Of a stretch of DNA of 60,352 nucleotides, positions 9,817 through 17,557 are shown piece by piece (within the stretch, counting starts at the first letter, position 1; every line of letters begins with the position of its first letter). Origin of the DNA: Flavobacterium sp. (lineage in GTDB: Bacteria > Bacteroidota > Bacteroidia > Flavobacteriales > Flavobacteriaceae); the NCBI RefSeq assembly GCF_027484945.1, contig NZ_JAIXRZ010000055.1, positions 1 to 60,352 of the forward strand, in the 5' to 3' direction. Under the pieces are notes generated by a model that did no database searches, was not told the origin of the DNA, and saw only the letters and a program-made list of their open reading frames with translations. A program made the position numbers and the translations under genes.

Positions 9817-10656
9817 TTAAAGGTCGCGCTTGCGAATTATAGCATACGATCCCCAAACAAATAGGGCAGACCAGCAAAGCACAGTAAATACCATGCTATA
9901 ATCCACACTGTAAATCTTAGGTTCGATTACACCAACCTGATTTCCAATAGATTGTATTAAGTCGAGTCGGGTAAAAGGTTCAATAATTAAATTCGACATC
10001 GACTCCAAAGGTAAGTATTTGAAAAAATAGTTGTAGGTTCCTTCAAAATCATTAAAAATAAACTTCCCACTTATACCATACCCAATTTTTTCAATCAAGT
10101 ACCAAACAAACAAGAAGCCCACCGCAAAAGCCGATCGTTTGATCAATACTCCCAAAAACAAACAGAAACTGAAAAATCCAACCAATTTTACAAATAAAGC
10201 CAGCAAATAATCCATTTGTGAAAAAATAATTCCTGCCTCATCATAGGTCGAATACAAGAGTCCGAGGATTAAGGAAATCATAAAAATGAAAACCGTAGAT
10301 ACCAATGCAAATACGAGTACAGTTAAGAATTTCGAAAGCACAAATTCTTGCTTACTCATTCCGTCAATTAAATTTTGTTTTAATGTGCCATAGGAGTATT
10401 CATTGGCCATCATTGATACAATCACTAAGGCTAAAAAGATTTTGGGAAGCGCCCCAATAAAACTGTTCAAATGCCAAATATAAGGGAAGTTAAAAATGCC
10501 TTGTTGCGACGCATCAAAATGAAACGGACCAAAATCAAACTCAATTGAGGCGATTAACGCAATTAAGCTCAAAACAATGAAATAGGTTAAGGTTAAAACA
10601 CGACTCGCGCGATTCATCCATATTTTTTGTAATTCTATAGCTAATAATCGTTTCAT
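9817..10656 (-). CDS. ABC-2 type transporter permease
   Basis: The 279-residue hydrophobic protein has about six membrane helices: one near the N-terminus (22-40), a large extracytoplasmic loop, then helices near 70-90, 110-135, 150-170, 175-195 and 250-270. It has the ABC-2 layout, including the cytoplasmic stretch NEYSYGTLKQNLIDG before a helix. The basic tail IIRKRDL is typical. It follows the ATPase gene by six bases, so the two form one exporter. Substrate is unknown; bacteriocin/lantibiotic immunity-like or lipid exporters share this build. Confidence 0.88.
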   Translation of the reverse strand: MKRLLAIELQKIWMNRASRVLTLTYFIVLSLIALIASIEFDFGPFHFDASQQGIFNFPYIWHLNSFIGALPKIFLALVIVSMMANEYSYGTLKQNLIDGMSKQEFVLSKFLTVLVFALVSTVFIFMISLILGLLYSTYDEAGIIFSQMDYLLALFVKLVGFFSFCLFLGVLIKRSAFAVGFLFVWYLIEKIGYGISGKFIFNDFEGTYNYFFKYLPLESMSNLIIEPFTRLDLIQSIGNQVGVIEPKIYSVDYSMVFTVLCWSALFVWGSYAIIRKRDL

Positions 10657-10662
10657 GCCTTC

Positions 10663-11559
10663 TTAATTCGATGTGGTGATTTTTAAAAATTCTTGTTCCA
10701 GGCTGGATTTACATTCGCTTAAATGGTTCAAATAAATGAAACGTTCTGCTAAATAACGGTTTAAAGCTGCGGCATCGATTGGTGCATTACTTTGAATATG
10801 CAAACGTCCGTTTTCTTCGTGGATTGAATGAATTTCTGGATAGCTAGTCAATTCAAGTTGTAGTGCTTTTAAATCGGATGCACCCAACTCCCAATACGTT
10901 GTTTTTTGTGCCATTCCTGCTACAGTACCCGAATACAACATTTTTCCATATTGCAACACCAAAACATGGGAGCATACTTTCTCCACTTCGTCCAGCAAAT
11001 GTGACGCTAATAAAATGGTAGTTCCCTGTGCTGCAATGAATTTGATAATATCACGAATTTGGTGAATTCCTTGTGGATCTAAACCATTCGTGGGTTCGTC
11101 CAAAATTAATATTTCAGGATCATTCAATAGCGCCGATGCAATAGCTAAACGTTGTTTCATTCCCAATGAATAGGTGCGAAATTTATGGTCTTTTCGATCC
11201 AATAGTCCAACCAACTCCAGTTTTTCTTGCACTTTTTGATAGCCAATGCCTTTAATTTTACAAACCAATTCTAGGTTTTGTTGGGCCGTCATGTAGGGGT
11301 AAAAATTGGGTCTTTCAATAATAGCGCCTACTTTTTTTAAGGCTTCATGTGTAGGTAAATTACCACCAAACCAACTGTAGGTGCCGGAAGTGCGGTTTAC
11401 AACATTAAGTACAATCCCCAAAGTAGTTGATTTACCAGAACCATTAGGACCCAAAATGCCGTATACATTACCTTTTTGGATTTCCAGCGATAAATTGTTT
11501 ACGGCATGCACACGTCCGTAACGTTTGTGTAAATTGTGAATGGTTAAGATGGTTTCCAC
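10663..11559 (-). CDS. ABC transporter ATP-binding protein
   Basis: The 298-residue subunit carries Walker A GPNGSGKST (about 38-46), Q-loop region, signature YSLGMKQRL in place of LSGGQ, Walker B ILILDEPTNGLDP, and H-loop ASH. The C-terminal about 80 residues form the accessory domain common in ABC-2 exporter ATPases. It is the first gene of a two-gene unit with the permease. The SLGMKQRL signature is typical of the antibiotic/bacteriocin-immunity-type subfamily, but the substrate cannot be read from sequence. Confidence 0.93.
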   Translation of the reverse strand: METILTIHNLHKRYGRVHAVNNLSLEIQKGNVYGILGPNGSGKSTTLGIVLNVVNRTSGTYSWFGGNLPTHEALKKVGAIIERPNFYPYMTAQQNLELVCKIKGIGYQKVQEKLELVGLLDRKDHKFRTYSLGMKQRLAIASALLNDPEILILDEPTNGLDPQGIHQIRDIIKFIAAQGTTILLASHLLDEVEKVCSHVLVLQYGKMLYSGTVAGMAQKTTYWELGASDLKALQLELTSYPEIHSIHEENGRLHIQSNAPIDAAALNRYLAERFIYLNHLSECKSSLEQEFLKITTSN

Positions 11560-11624
11560 GCTATAGTGTTTTTAATTATAGACGAACGAAAGTGCGCTTT
11601 GTTACGTTAGTAAATTTATTTTTT

Positions 11625-11748
11625 GGGCACTCCCCCGAAAAACAATTGATTTTCTAAGTTTGTTTCAGGTCGGGGACCCGGCTTTCAGCCGTCGCTGCCC
11701 TCATACTACCGCATCGGGCGAGCTCCACAAGGCCTCAATCCGTAGTGC
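11625..11748. repeat. GC-rich structured intergenic element, possibly a dispersed repeat
   Basis: About 125 bases of markedly GC-richer, non-coding sequence lie between the ABC operon and tpiA. It begins TTTTGGGCACTCCCCCG and ends CAATCCGTAGTGC. GCACT (11627-11631) pairs with AGTGC (11744-11748), CCCCG (11633-11637) pairs with CGGGG (11671-11675), and GGCT/AGCC (11680-11690) makes a small hairpin. The layout recalls GC-rich repeats seen between genes in many Bacteroidota genomes, but only one copy is in this window, so membership cannot be shown here. A structured RNA is the alternative. Confidence 0.5.
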
Positions 11749-11755
11749 AAAAAAA

Positions 11756-11778
11756 ACTCCCGGTACAACATCGGGAGT
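11756..11778 (-). terminator. Terminator downstream of tpiA
   Basis: Stem ACTCCCG (11756-11762) and CGGGAGT (11772-11778) is flanked by A-runs on the left and T-runs on the right. On the minus strand it ends the tpiA operon about 65 bases after the tpiA stop. Confidence 0.8.
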
Positions 11779-11843
11779 TTTTTTCTCAAATGCTTAGAAG
11801 TCCAGCATCGTAGCAGCTTCATATCTTTTTGGGGGTTAAGGGA

Positions 11844-12593
11844 CTAAATCGCAGATGCAATCGCTACAAAATCAGCGACTTTCAAAGCAGCTCCACCAAT
11901 TAACCCTCCATCGACATCGGGTTTTGAAAAGATTTCTTTGGCATTTTCTGGTTTTACACTACCACCATATACAATAGAAACTTCATCGGCAATTTTTGGA
12001 TAGCGCGTACGAATTGTATTGCGGATAAAGGCATGCATTTCTTGTGCTTGTTCCGGACTAGCCGTTTCACCCGTTCCTATAGCCCACACCGGTTCATAGG
12101 CCAACACGATTTGCTCCCAGTCTTTATCGGTAATTTGAAACAATCCCTCGCGTAATTGGTTTTCAACCACATTAAAATGCTGTCCATTTTGTCGGTCTTT
12201 TAATTCTTCACCAAAACAGAAAATAACCCGCATCTCATGTTTTAAAGCCGTATCCACTTTATTTGCCAAAGCGGCATCGGTTTCGTTGAAATAGGCTCTT
12301 CGCTCCGAATGACCTAATATAACCGTCGATACTCCAATACTTTTTAACATAGCTGCCGAAATCTCACCGGTGTAAGCACCGCTTTCCGCTTGGTGCATAT
12401 TTTGTGCGGCTACTGTAATCGGAGTAAATTCGACATGATCCGCTGCCGAAGCTAAATTTACAAAAGTGGGGGCTACTATGATTTCGGCATTCAAATCATC
12501 GGGAAGTTGATCGATCAATTCATTTAAAAAATCTTCCGTTTCTTCGGCATTTTTATGCATTTTCCAGTTGCCTGCAACAATTTTATGTCTCAT
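11844..12593 (-). CDS. tpiA: Triose-phosphate isomerase
   Basis: The 249-residue glycolytic enzyme interconverts dihydroxyacetone phosphate and glyceraldehyde 3-phosphate in the cytosol. Catalytic residues are visible: Lys11 in GNWKM, His95 in ILGHSERR and Glu167 in AYEPVWAIGTG; the phosphate-binding loop GGSVKPENA and GLIGGAAL are intact. Length equals the family norm. Its ATG overlaps the stop of the upstream TlpA gene by one base (TAATG), which implies translational coupling. Confidence 0.98.
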   Translation of the reverse strand: MRHKIVAGNWKMHKNAEETEDFLNELIDQLPDDLNAEIIVAPTFVNLASAADHVEFTPITVAAQNMHQAESGAYTGEISAAMLKSIGVSTVILGHSERRAYFNETDAALANKVDTALKHEMRVIFCFGEELKDRQNGQHFNVVENQLREGLFQITDKDWEQIVLAYEPVWAIGTGETASPEQAQEMHAFIRNTIRTRYPKIADEVSIVYGGSVKPENAKEIFSKPDVDGGLIGGAALKVADFVAIASAI

Positions 12594-13099
12594 TATTTTA
12601 AAGAATTTAAAGTAGCCTGTATTTTTTCAAAGTCGGTTTCAATCGCACGATAAATGCTAATTTTTCCCGCTTTGTCAATAATCATGTAACGGGGTATCCA
12701 GTCCAAATCGATTGATTTTCCAAAATTTCCTTTCATTCCTCTCTCATCATTAATCCAATAGTGCTCCCCACTTAATTCGTGTTTTTCAATACCAGATTTC
12801 CATTTGTCAAATGCCTTGTCCAAAGAAATAAATACATAAGACACCTCTGGATTTGCTGCTTGCATCGCTTTTACTTTAGGCATCGCTTTTACACAATCAC
12901 TACACCAAGAAGCCCAAAATTCAATAACAGTAACTTTTCCCTTTTGGTTTTTTAAAACCTCAGAAAATTTCATTTCTTTTCCGTTCAAGTCGGTTACTTT
13001 TTCATTCAAACTCGCATTTGTAAATTCGGTAGGCACTTCACCTTGTGCACAAGAAAATAAGGAACAACAAATGAACGAAAGTGCAATTATTTTTTTCAT
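12593..13099 (-). CDS. TlpA-like thioredoxin-fold lipoprotein
   Basis: The 168-residue protein has a lipoprotein signal (lipobox LFSC, Cys17) and one TlpA/ResA-type thioredoxin domain with the active site WCSDC (Cys66, Cys69) and the cis-Pro segment DWIPRYMIID. It is predicted to be a membrane-anchored extracytoplasmic thiol-disulfide reductase. It sits one base after the MauE-thioredoxin gene and overlaps tpiA, so all three are one transcript. MauE next to TlpA suggests a shared envelope redox task; the client is unknown. Confidence 0.9.
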   Translation of the reverse strand: MKKIIALSFICCSLFSCAQGEVPTEFTNASLNEKVTDLNGKEMKFSEVLKNQKGKVTVIEFWASWCSDCVKAMPKVKAMQAANPEVSYVFISLDKAFDKWKSGIEKHELSGEHYWINDERGMKGNFGKSIDLDWIPRYMIIDKAGKISIYRAIETDFEKIQATLNSLK

Positions 13100-13100
13100 A

Positions 13101-14201
13101 TTACTTCAAATTAGGCGTTGTTTTTTTTAGTTCTTCAAAACTCTTTTTTAATACCGATTTCAATTCGGCGGGATTGAATTTTTCGTTGTTTATTCCCCAC
13201 CAATACTTGATTTCGTTTCCATTCCAATAGTATTTAACACCGGGTGTGTCTTTTCCTTTTCCAAGGGTATTCCAAAACGGAATAATTTCAATAATTTGAT
13301 AGGGATAGGTTGCCCCCGTTTCTTTAAAAAATGCTGGAATCAAGTCGGCTTCTTCATTCATGAAAATAATCGATAAGGGCGGCATTGTTGGATTGGCTTT
13401 GCGCATTGCTGTAAGTTCTTTGGCCGCATCACGACAGTGATCACAACCGGGAACAAAGTAGCATAATATCTTTTTACCGGTGTCAATGGTTGGGAATAAA
13501 TTGGCATACCCTGAAATCGCTTTTTTGGGTTCTTTGGGTACATCTACTACTTTGGGTGCAACTACCGTGTCTACTTTAGTTTTGGCAACGGGAGCCGCAA
13601 TTGAGTCGGGAGTATCGATAGCTACTGCAGTGGTGTCTTGAGGCATTGGTTTGGGCTGACTAACCGTAAATTCTGCTGCCGGCGGTTGAATAGGTGCCAA
13701 CATGAAAACAACTAAAATAGAAGCAAATAAAACCGTTGTAAGTACCCAGAAATTCGGGGCGTCTGAACCTTTAAGGAGTAATTTTTGTAAGTAGACCAAA
13801 AGTCCAACCGCAATCACATTTTTAATAATGGCCTCTACGGGAGTCATTGGTATTAATTCCCCAAAACAACCACAATTCCCGCTGTTACCACTTACAAAAG
13901 TTTCATAGCTTAAATGTCCAATAAATACAACCAAAAGTGCAATAGTGGCTGGAATAATAAAACGTTTCAGCCAATGGTTTTGCAGCAATAAAAGTCCTAA
14001 GGCCATTTCAATCCCGATTAAGGTTCGGGAGAAGAAAGCAGCAACTTCCGGAGAAAATCCCATGGGATATAATTGCTTCACTTCAAATGTCGAAATCGCA
14101 AAATAGGGTGAAGGGTATAATTTGGCAATAGCCGAAATAATAAATAAAAAGGAAACAAGGATTCGAAGTCCCCAGGCAATGGTTGATTTATTTTTTTTCA
14201 T
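13101..14201 (-). CDS. MauE/DoxX-like membrane protein with C-terminal thioredoxin-like domain
   Basis: The 366-residue protein joins a four-helix MauE/DoxX redox membrane domain (about 1-130, with the family hallmark GNCGCFGELIPMTPVEAI), a fifth helix near 150-170, a Pro/Val-rich linker (about 175-225) and a thioredoxin-like domain with active site PGCDHC. Such fusions are common in Bacteroidota and probably pass electrons across the membrane to envelope thiols. An ATG three codons upstream (14210) is also possible; a TATCTTTG box lies at 14218-14225, giving a leader of about 10 bases for 14201 and almost none for 14210. Confidence 0.88.
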   Translation of the reverse strand: MKKNKSTIAWGLRILVSFLFIISAIAKLYPSPYFAISTFEVKQLYPMGFSPEVAAFFSRTLIGIEMALGLLLLQNHWLKRFIIPATIALLVVFIGHLSYETFVSGNSGNCGCFGELIPMTPVEAIIKNVIAVGLLVYLQKLLLKGSDAPNFWVLTTVLFASILVVFMLAPIQPPAAEFTVSQPKPMPQDTTAVAIDTPDSIAAPVAKTKVDTVVAPKVVDVPKEPKKAISGYANLFPTIDTGKKILCYFVPGCDHCRDAAKELTAMRKANPTMPPLSIIFMNEEADLIPAFFKETGATYPYQIIEIIPFWNTLGKGKDTPGVKYYWNGNEIKYWWGINNEKFNPAELKSVLKKSFEELKKTTPNLK

Positions 14202-14217
14202 GCGTTGCATTTTTTTA

Positions 14218-14225
14218 CAAAGATA
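14218..14225 (-). promoter_or_regulatory. -7 box TATCTTTG for the MauE-TlpA-tpiA operon
   Basis: This is an exact TAnnTTTG match on the minus strand, 7 or 16 bases before the two candidate ATGs (14210 and 14201). There is no convincing -33 TTG. Confidence 0.55.
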
Positions 14226-14258
14226 ACAACCCTATAATGGCTTGCTGTTAACGATTTG

Positions 14259-14801
14259 TTATTGGCCAAATCCCATCAAAATTAAGGCAAATACCGAATA
14301 ATTAATCATATCTTGGTAATTCGCATCAATTCCTTCCGAAACCAAGGTTTTTCCTTTGTTGTCCTCGATTTGTTTCACGCGCAATAATTTCTGCAAAATC
14401 AAATCGGTCAAACTACTCACGCGCATTTCCCTCCAGGCTTCCCCATAATCATGGTTTTTGGCTTCCATCAAGGCTTTAGTGACGGCTACTTTATCATCGT
14501 ATAGTTTTGAAGCAGCTGGGGTATCCAGGTCGGGCTGTTCTGCCACACCCATTTCCAATTGAATTAAGGCCATGATGCAATAGTTGATAATTCCGATGAA
14601 TTCGCCCGTTTCGTCTTCGTCTACTTTTCGTATTTCGTTTTCTTGAAGGCTTCGAATACGTTGCGCTTTAATAAAGATTTGATCGGTAAGGGATGGTAAT
14701 CGTAAAATTCGCCATGCACTTCCATAATCGGTCATTTTTTTAACAAATAAATCCCGGCAAATATGGATCACCTTATCGTATTCTTGAACAGTATTTCGCA
14801 T
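14259..14801 (-). CDS. DUF1599 family protein (duplicated domain)
   Basis: The 180-residue protein consists of two copies of one domain. DYGSAWR (25-31) and SLTDQI match DYGEAWR (118-124) and SLTDLI, and an INY motif recurs at 72-74 and 166-168. DUF1599 is related to the nucleotide-modification-associated Nmad1 group, but the activity of this cellular version is not known to me. It is divergent from folP with about 105 bases between starts, and it is followed at 57 bases by the MauE-TlpA-tpiA operon, which has its own -7 box. Confidence 0.85.
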   Translation of the reverse strand: MRNTVQEYDKVIHICRDLFVKKMTDYGSAWRILRLPSLTDQIFIKAQRIRSLQENEIRKVDEDETGEFIGIINYCIMALIQLEMGVAEQPDLDTPAASKLYDDKVAVTKALMEAKNHDYGEAWREMRVSSLTDLILQKLLRVKQIEDNKGKTLVSEGIDANYQDMINYSVFALILMGFGQ

Positions 14802-14808
14802 TAAATTG

Positions 14809-14816
14809 TATCTTTG
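14809..14816 (+). promoter_or_regulatory. -7 box TATCTTTG for folP
   Basis: An exact TAnnTTTG match lies 90 bases before the chosen folP start. A TTG is present at 14784-14786 (22-base spacing). The box overlaps the upstream in-frame start at 14814 and so argues against it. Confidence 0.55.
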
Positions 14817-14906
14817 TTTGAAATTTTTTCAAATGTAACGAATTCGGTTAAAACATCCCAAGTGAAACGATGTTTTTCCCTGAAAACGTTTTCTGAATTC
14901 CCTCGT

Positions 14907-15728
14907 ATGACTATCCAATGCCGTGGCCAATTGATTGATCTCTCTACCCCAAAAATCATGGGGATTGTGAACCTTACACCCGATTCATTTTATGATGGTG
15001 GGCGATTGCAAAATCAAAGTGAAGTACTCGAACAAGTAGCAAAAATGCTGCATGAGGGCGCCACATTTATCGATGTAGGAGGATATTCAAGTCGCCCCAA
15101 TGCAACACCCGTTTCTGAAGCCGAAGAATGCCATAGGGTTGTTCCAGTTGTCGAATTATTAGTCAAAAATTTTCCAGAGATTCTCATTTCTGTTGATACG
15201 TTTCGAAGTGCTGTAGCCGAAGCTGCCGTTCAAGCTGGAGCTTGTATGATTAACGATATTTCAGCCGGACGCTTGGATGATCAAATGATGCATACTGTAG
15301 CGCGTTTACAAGTGCCCTACATTATGATGCACATGCGCGGAACCCCGCAAACGATGACCCAATTAACCGATTACCAAGATATTGTAAAAGAAATGCAGTT
15401 TTATTTTTCAGAACGTATTGCTGCTGCGCGTACCTTGGGTATCAATGACGTAATTATCGATCCCGGTTTTGGATTTGCGAAAACCATCGAACAGAACTAT
15501 GCGATACTCCAAAAATTGGAATTATTTTCCTATCAAAAAGTTCCCTTATTGGTGGGTGTTTCCCGAAAATCAATGATTTACAAAGTTCTTGATTCTTCAC
15601 CTCAAGAGGCACTCAACGGGACAACTGTACTCCATACCATTGCTGTACAAAAAGGTGCAAAAATCCTCCGCGTGCACGATGTCAAAGCCGCTCATGAATG
15701 TGTTCAACTGCTTCAACATCTTGCTTAA
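14907..15728 (+). CDS. folP: Dihydropteroate synthase
   Basis: The 273-residue cytosolic folate enzyme condenses 6-hydroxymethyl-7,8-dihydropterin diphosphate with p-aminobenzoate. Visible motifs are MGIVNLTPDSFYDGG (signature 1), FIDVGGYSSRP (signature 2), SVDTFRS, INDIS, DPGFGFAKT and the VSRKS lysine loop. The frame is open from 14814, but residues from MTIQCRGQLIDL onward match the family N-terminus and the -7 box lies at 14809-14816, so ATG 14907 is preferred. PabA/TrpG, which helps make the second substrate, is also in this window (58.1 kb). Confidence 0.96.
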   Translation: MTIQCRGQLIDLSTPKIMGIVNLTPDSFYDGGRLQNQSEVLEQVAKMLHEGATFIDVGGYSSRPNATPVSEAEECHRVVPVVELLVKNFPEILISVDTFRSAVAEAAVQAGACMINDISAGRLDDQMMHTVARLQVPYIMMHMRGTPQTMTQLTDYQDIVKEMQFYFSERIAAARTLGINDVIIDPGFGFAKTIEQNYAILQKLELFSYQKVPLLVGVSRKSMIYKVLDSSPQEALNGTTVLHTIAVQKGAKILRVHDVKAAHECVQLLQHLA

Positions 15729-15919
15729 TACATTTTTTAAGTAAACATATTATTTTATCTCGTTGATTCCACAAAACAATTTGTTGCTCAAAGTCAATAT
15801 TGCTGTTGAGAAATACCTTAAAATATCTTTTAACTCGTTATTTTTTGAGCTGAGTGGTCAAAATACTTAGAATGATAGATATAGAACGTTTACAATCACA
15901 TTTTGATTACAAAAAAGTA

Positions 15920-16393
15920 TTACTGATGGTGATACGGTTCACCCTTCAAAATCGTGAATCCCCGATACAATTGTTCGATAAAAAATAACCGCACCATTTG
16001 ATGCGAGAAGGTCATTGCCGATAACGATAGCTTGCCTTGTGCTTTTTGATAGACCGTTTCGCTAAACCCATAAGGTCCGCCAATTACAAAGACCAACGTT
16101 TTGAGTCCGGCATTCATCTTTTTTTGAAGAAATTCAGAAAATTCAACACTACTATACGATTTGCCCTTTTCGTCTAAAAGAACTAATGCGTCGTTTTGAC
16201 CAACTTTTGATAGAATTAATTCGCCTTCTTTTTCTTTTTGTTGCGATTCCGAAAAGTTTTTAGCGTTTTTAATATCTGGCAAAATCTCCAACTCAAATTT
16301 GATATAAAACGAGAGCCGCTTTTGATAATCGTCTATCAATTGCTGCAATTGTTTGTTGTCTGTTTTACCTACGGCCAAAAGTTTAATGTGCAT
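15920..16393 (-). CDS. rlmH: 23S rRNA (pseudouridine1915-N3)-methyltransferase RlmH
   Basis: The 157-residue SPOUT methyltransferase methylates pseudouridine 1915 in helix 69 of 23S rRNA on assembled ribosomes, using SAM. The knot and SAM-binding elements are visible: FVIGGPYGF, LSLSAMTFSHQMVRL, EQLYRGF and the C-terminal GEPYHHQ. The open frame extends to 16549, but MHIKLLAVGKT is the family start and a TATTTTTG box at 16415-16422 lies within the extension. Confidence 0.96.
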   Translation of the reverse strand: MHIKLLAVGKTDNKQLQQLIDDYQKRLSFYIKFELEILPDIKNAKNFSESQQKEKEGELILSKVGQNDALVLLDEKGKSYSSVEFSEFLQKKMNAGLKTLVFVIGGPYGFSETVYQKAQGKLSLSAMTFSHQMVRLFFIEQLYRGFTILKGEPYHHQ

Positions 16394-16414
16394 TCGTACC
16401 CTTTTTTTACCCCA

Positions 16415-16422
16415 CAAAAATA
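16415..16422 (-). promoter_or_regulatory. -7 box TATTTTTG for rlmH
   Basis: An exact TAnnTTTG match on the minus strand, 21 bases before the rlmH ATG, fixes that start. Confidence 0.5.
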
Positions 16423-16464
16423 GGGAAATTTCTCCCGTACCGCTTAAAAGTTCAAATCGAATTG

Positions 16465-16472
16465 TATCTTTG
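16465..16472 (+). promoter_or_regulatory. -7 box TATCTTTG for pyrD
   Basis: An exact TAnnTTTG match 20 bases before the pyrD ATG. The -33 region has no clear TTG. Confidence 0.55.
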
Positions 16473-16492
16473 CACTTCACAACTACACGACT

Positions 16493-17515
16493 ATGTACCG
16501 CATTCTTATTCGTCCGATTCTGTTTCGTTTCGACCCGGAAAAAATCCATTATTTTACCTTTTCATTCATCAATATCCTCGCTAAAATCCCAGGATTTTCA
16601 TGGCTCTGTCGTTCTCTTTATGAGGTAAATGATTCGCGTCTTGAGCGCGAAGTGTTTGGTTTGAAATTTAAAAATCCGGTTGGACTTGCCGCAGGATTTG
16701 ATAAAGATGCCAAGTTGTTTAATGAGCTTTCCGACTTTGGATTTGGTTTTATCGAAATAGGGACACTCACACCGGTAGGACAGGAAGGCAACCCCAAAAA
16801 ACGCTTGTTCCGTCTTCGCGAAGATGAAGCGATTATCAACCGTATGGGATTTAATAATGGCGGGGTGCAAGAAGCGGTCGAACGATTGAAGAAAAATAAA
16901 GGCGTACTTATCGGAGGCAATATTGGTAAAAATAAAGTAACACCCAATGAGGAAGCGGTTACGGATTATAAAATCTGTTTTGAGGCGCTATTTCCCTATG
17001 TAGATTATTTTGTTGTAAATGTGAGTTCGCCCAACACGCCCAATCTACGTGAACTTCAAGACAAGGAACCGTTGACTGAACTACTCACTACGTTACAAAC
17101 CGAAAATCTAAATCGTCCGTTACCCAAGCCAATTCTCTTAAAAATTGCTCCCGATTTGACCGATGAACAGTTACTGGATATCATCGATATTGTGCAAAAT
17201 ACAAGTATAGCCGGAGTCATTGCAACCAATACCACACTTTCACGTGAAGGTTTGCATTCACCGAATAAATCGGAAATAGGCGGTTTATCTGGCAAACCCT
17301 TAACCCACCGATCCACCGAAGTGATTCGTTTTTTACATGAAAAAAGCAAGGGTTCGTTTCCGATTATTGGTGTTGGAGGAATCCATACTGCCCAAGATGC
17401 TTTGGATAAACTGGATGCCGGAGCGAGTTTGATACAATTGTACACCGGTTTTATTTACGAAGGCCCACAATTGGTTAAGGACATCAACCAAAAATTGCTT
17501 AAGCGAATGGGTTAA
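16493..17515 (+). CDS. pyrD: Dihydroorotate dehydrogenase (quinone), class 2
   Basis: The 340-residue flavoenzyme oxidises dihydroorotate to orotate and reduces membrane quinone. The N-terminal helical extension (about 1-45) that inserts in the membrane marks class 2. [30 protein letters not shown], the catalytic Ser in [10 protein letters not shown], and the FMN-phosphate site [11 protein letters not shown] are visible. Length agrees with the family. It is divergent from rlmH and has its own -7 box. Confidence 0.97.
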   Translation: MYRILIRPILFRFDPEKIHYFTFSFINILAKIPGFSWLCRSLYEVNDSRLEREVFGLKFKNPVGLAAGFDKDAKLFNELSDFGFGFIEIGTLTPVGQEGNPKKRLFRLREDEAIINRMGFNNGGVQEAVERLKKNKGVLIGGNIGKNKVTPNEEAVTDYKICFEALFPYVDYFVVNVSSPNTPNLRELQDKEPLTELLTTLQTENLNRPLPKPILLKIAPDLTDEQLLDIIDIVQNTSIAGVIATNTTLSREGLHSPNKSEIGGLSGKPLTHRSTEVIRFLHEKSKGSFPIIGVGGIHTAQDALDKLDAGASLIQLYTGFIYEGPQLVKDINQKLLKRMG

Positions 17516-17521
17516 ATTCCC

Positions 17522-17550
17522 TTGCGAAATCGTTTTCTTTAGTATATTTG
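17522..17550 (+). promoter_or_regulatory. Promoter TTG-N18-TATATTTG for mvaB
   Basis: TTG at 17522-17524, an 18-base spacer and TATATTTG at 17543-17550 fit the Flavobacterium promoter (TTG-N17-23-TAnnTTTG) exactly. Only seven bases separate the box from the ATG at 17558, so the transcript may be leaderless. Confidence 0.7.
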
Positions 17551-17557
17551 GATCCTG

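Noticed and set aside
15729..15919. Gene-free interval between folP and rlmH as a possible small RNA
   Set aside because: It is AT-rich with no clear hairpin, promoter box or open frame that I could support.
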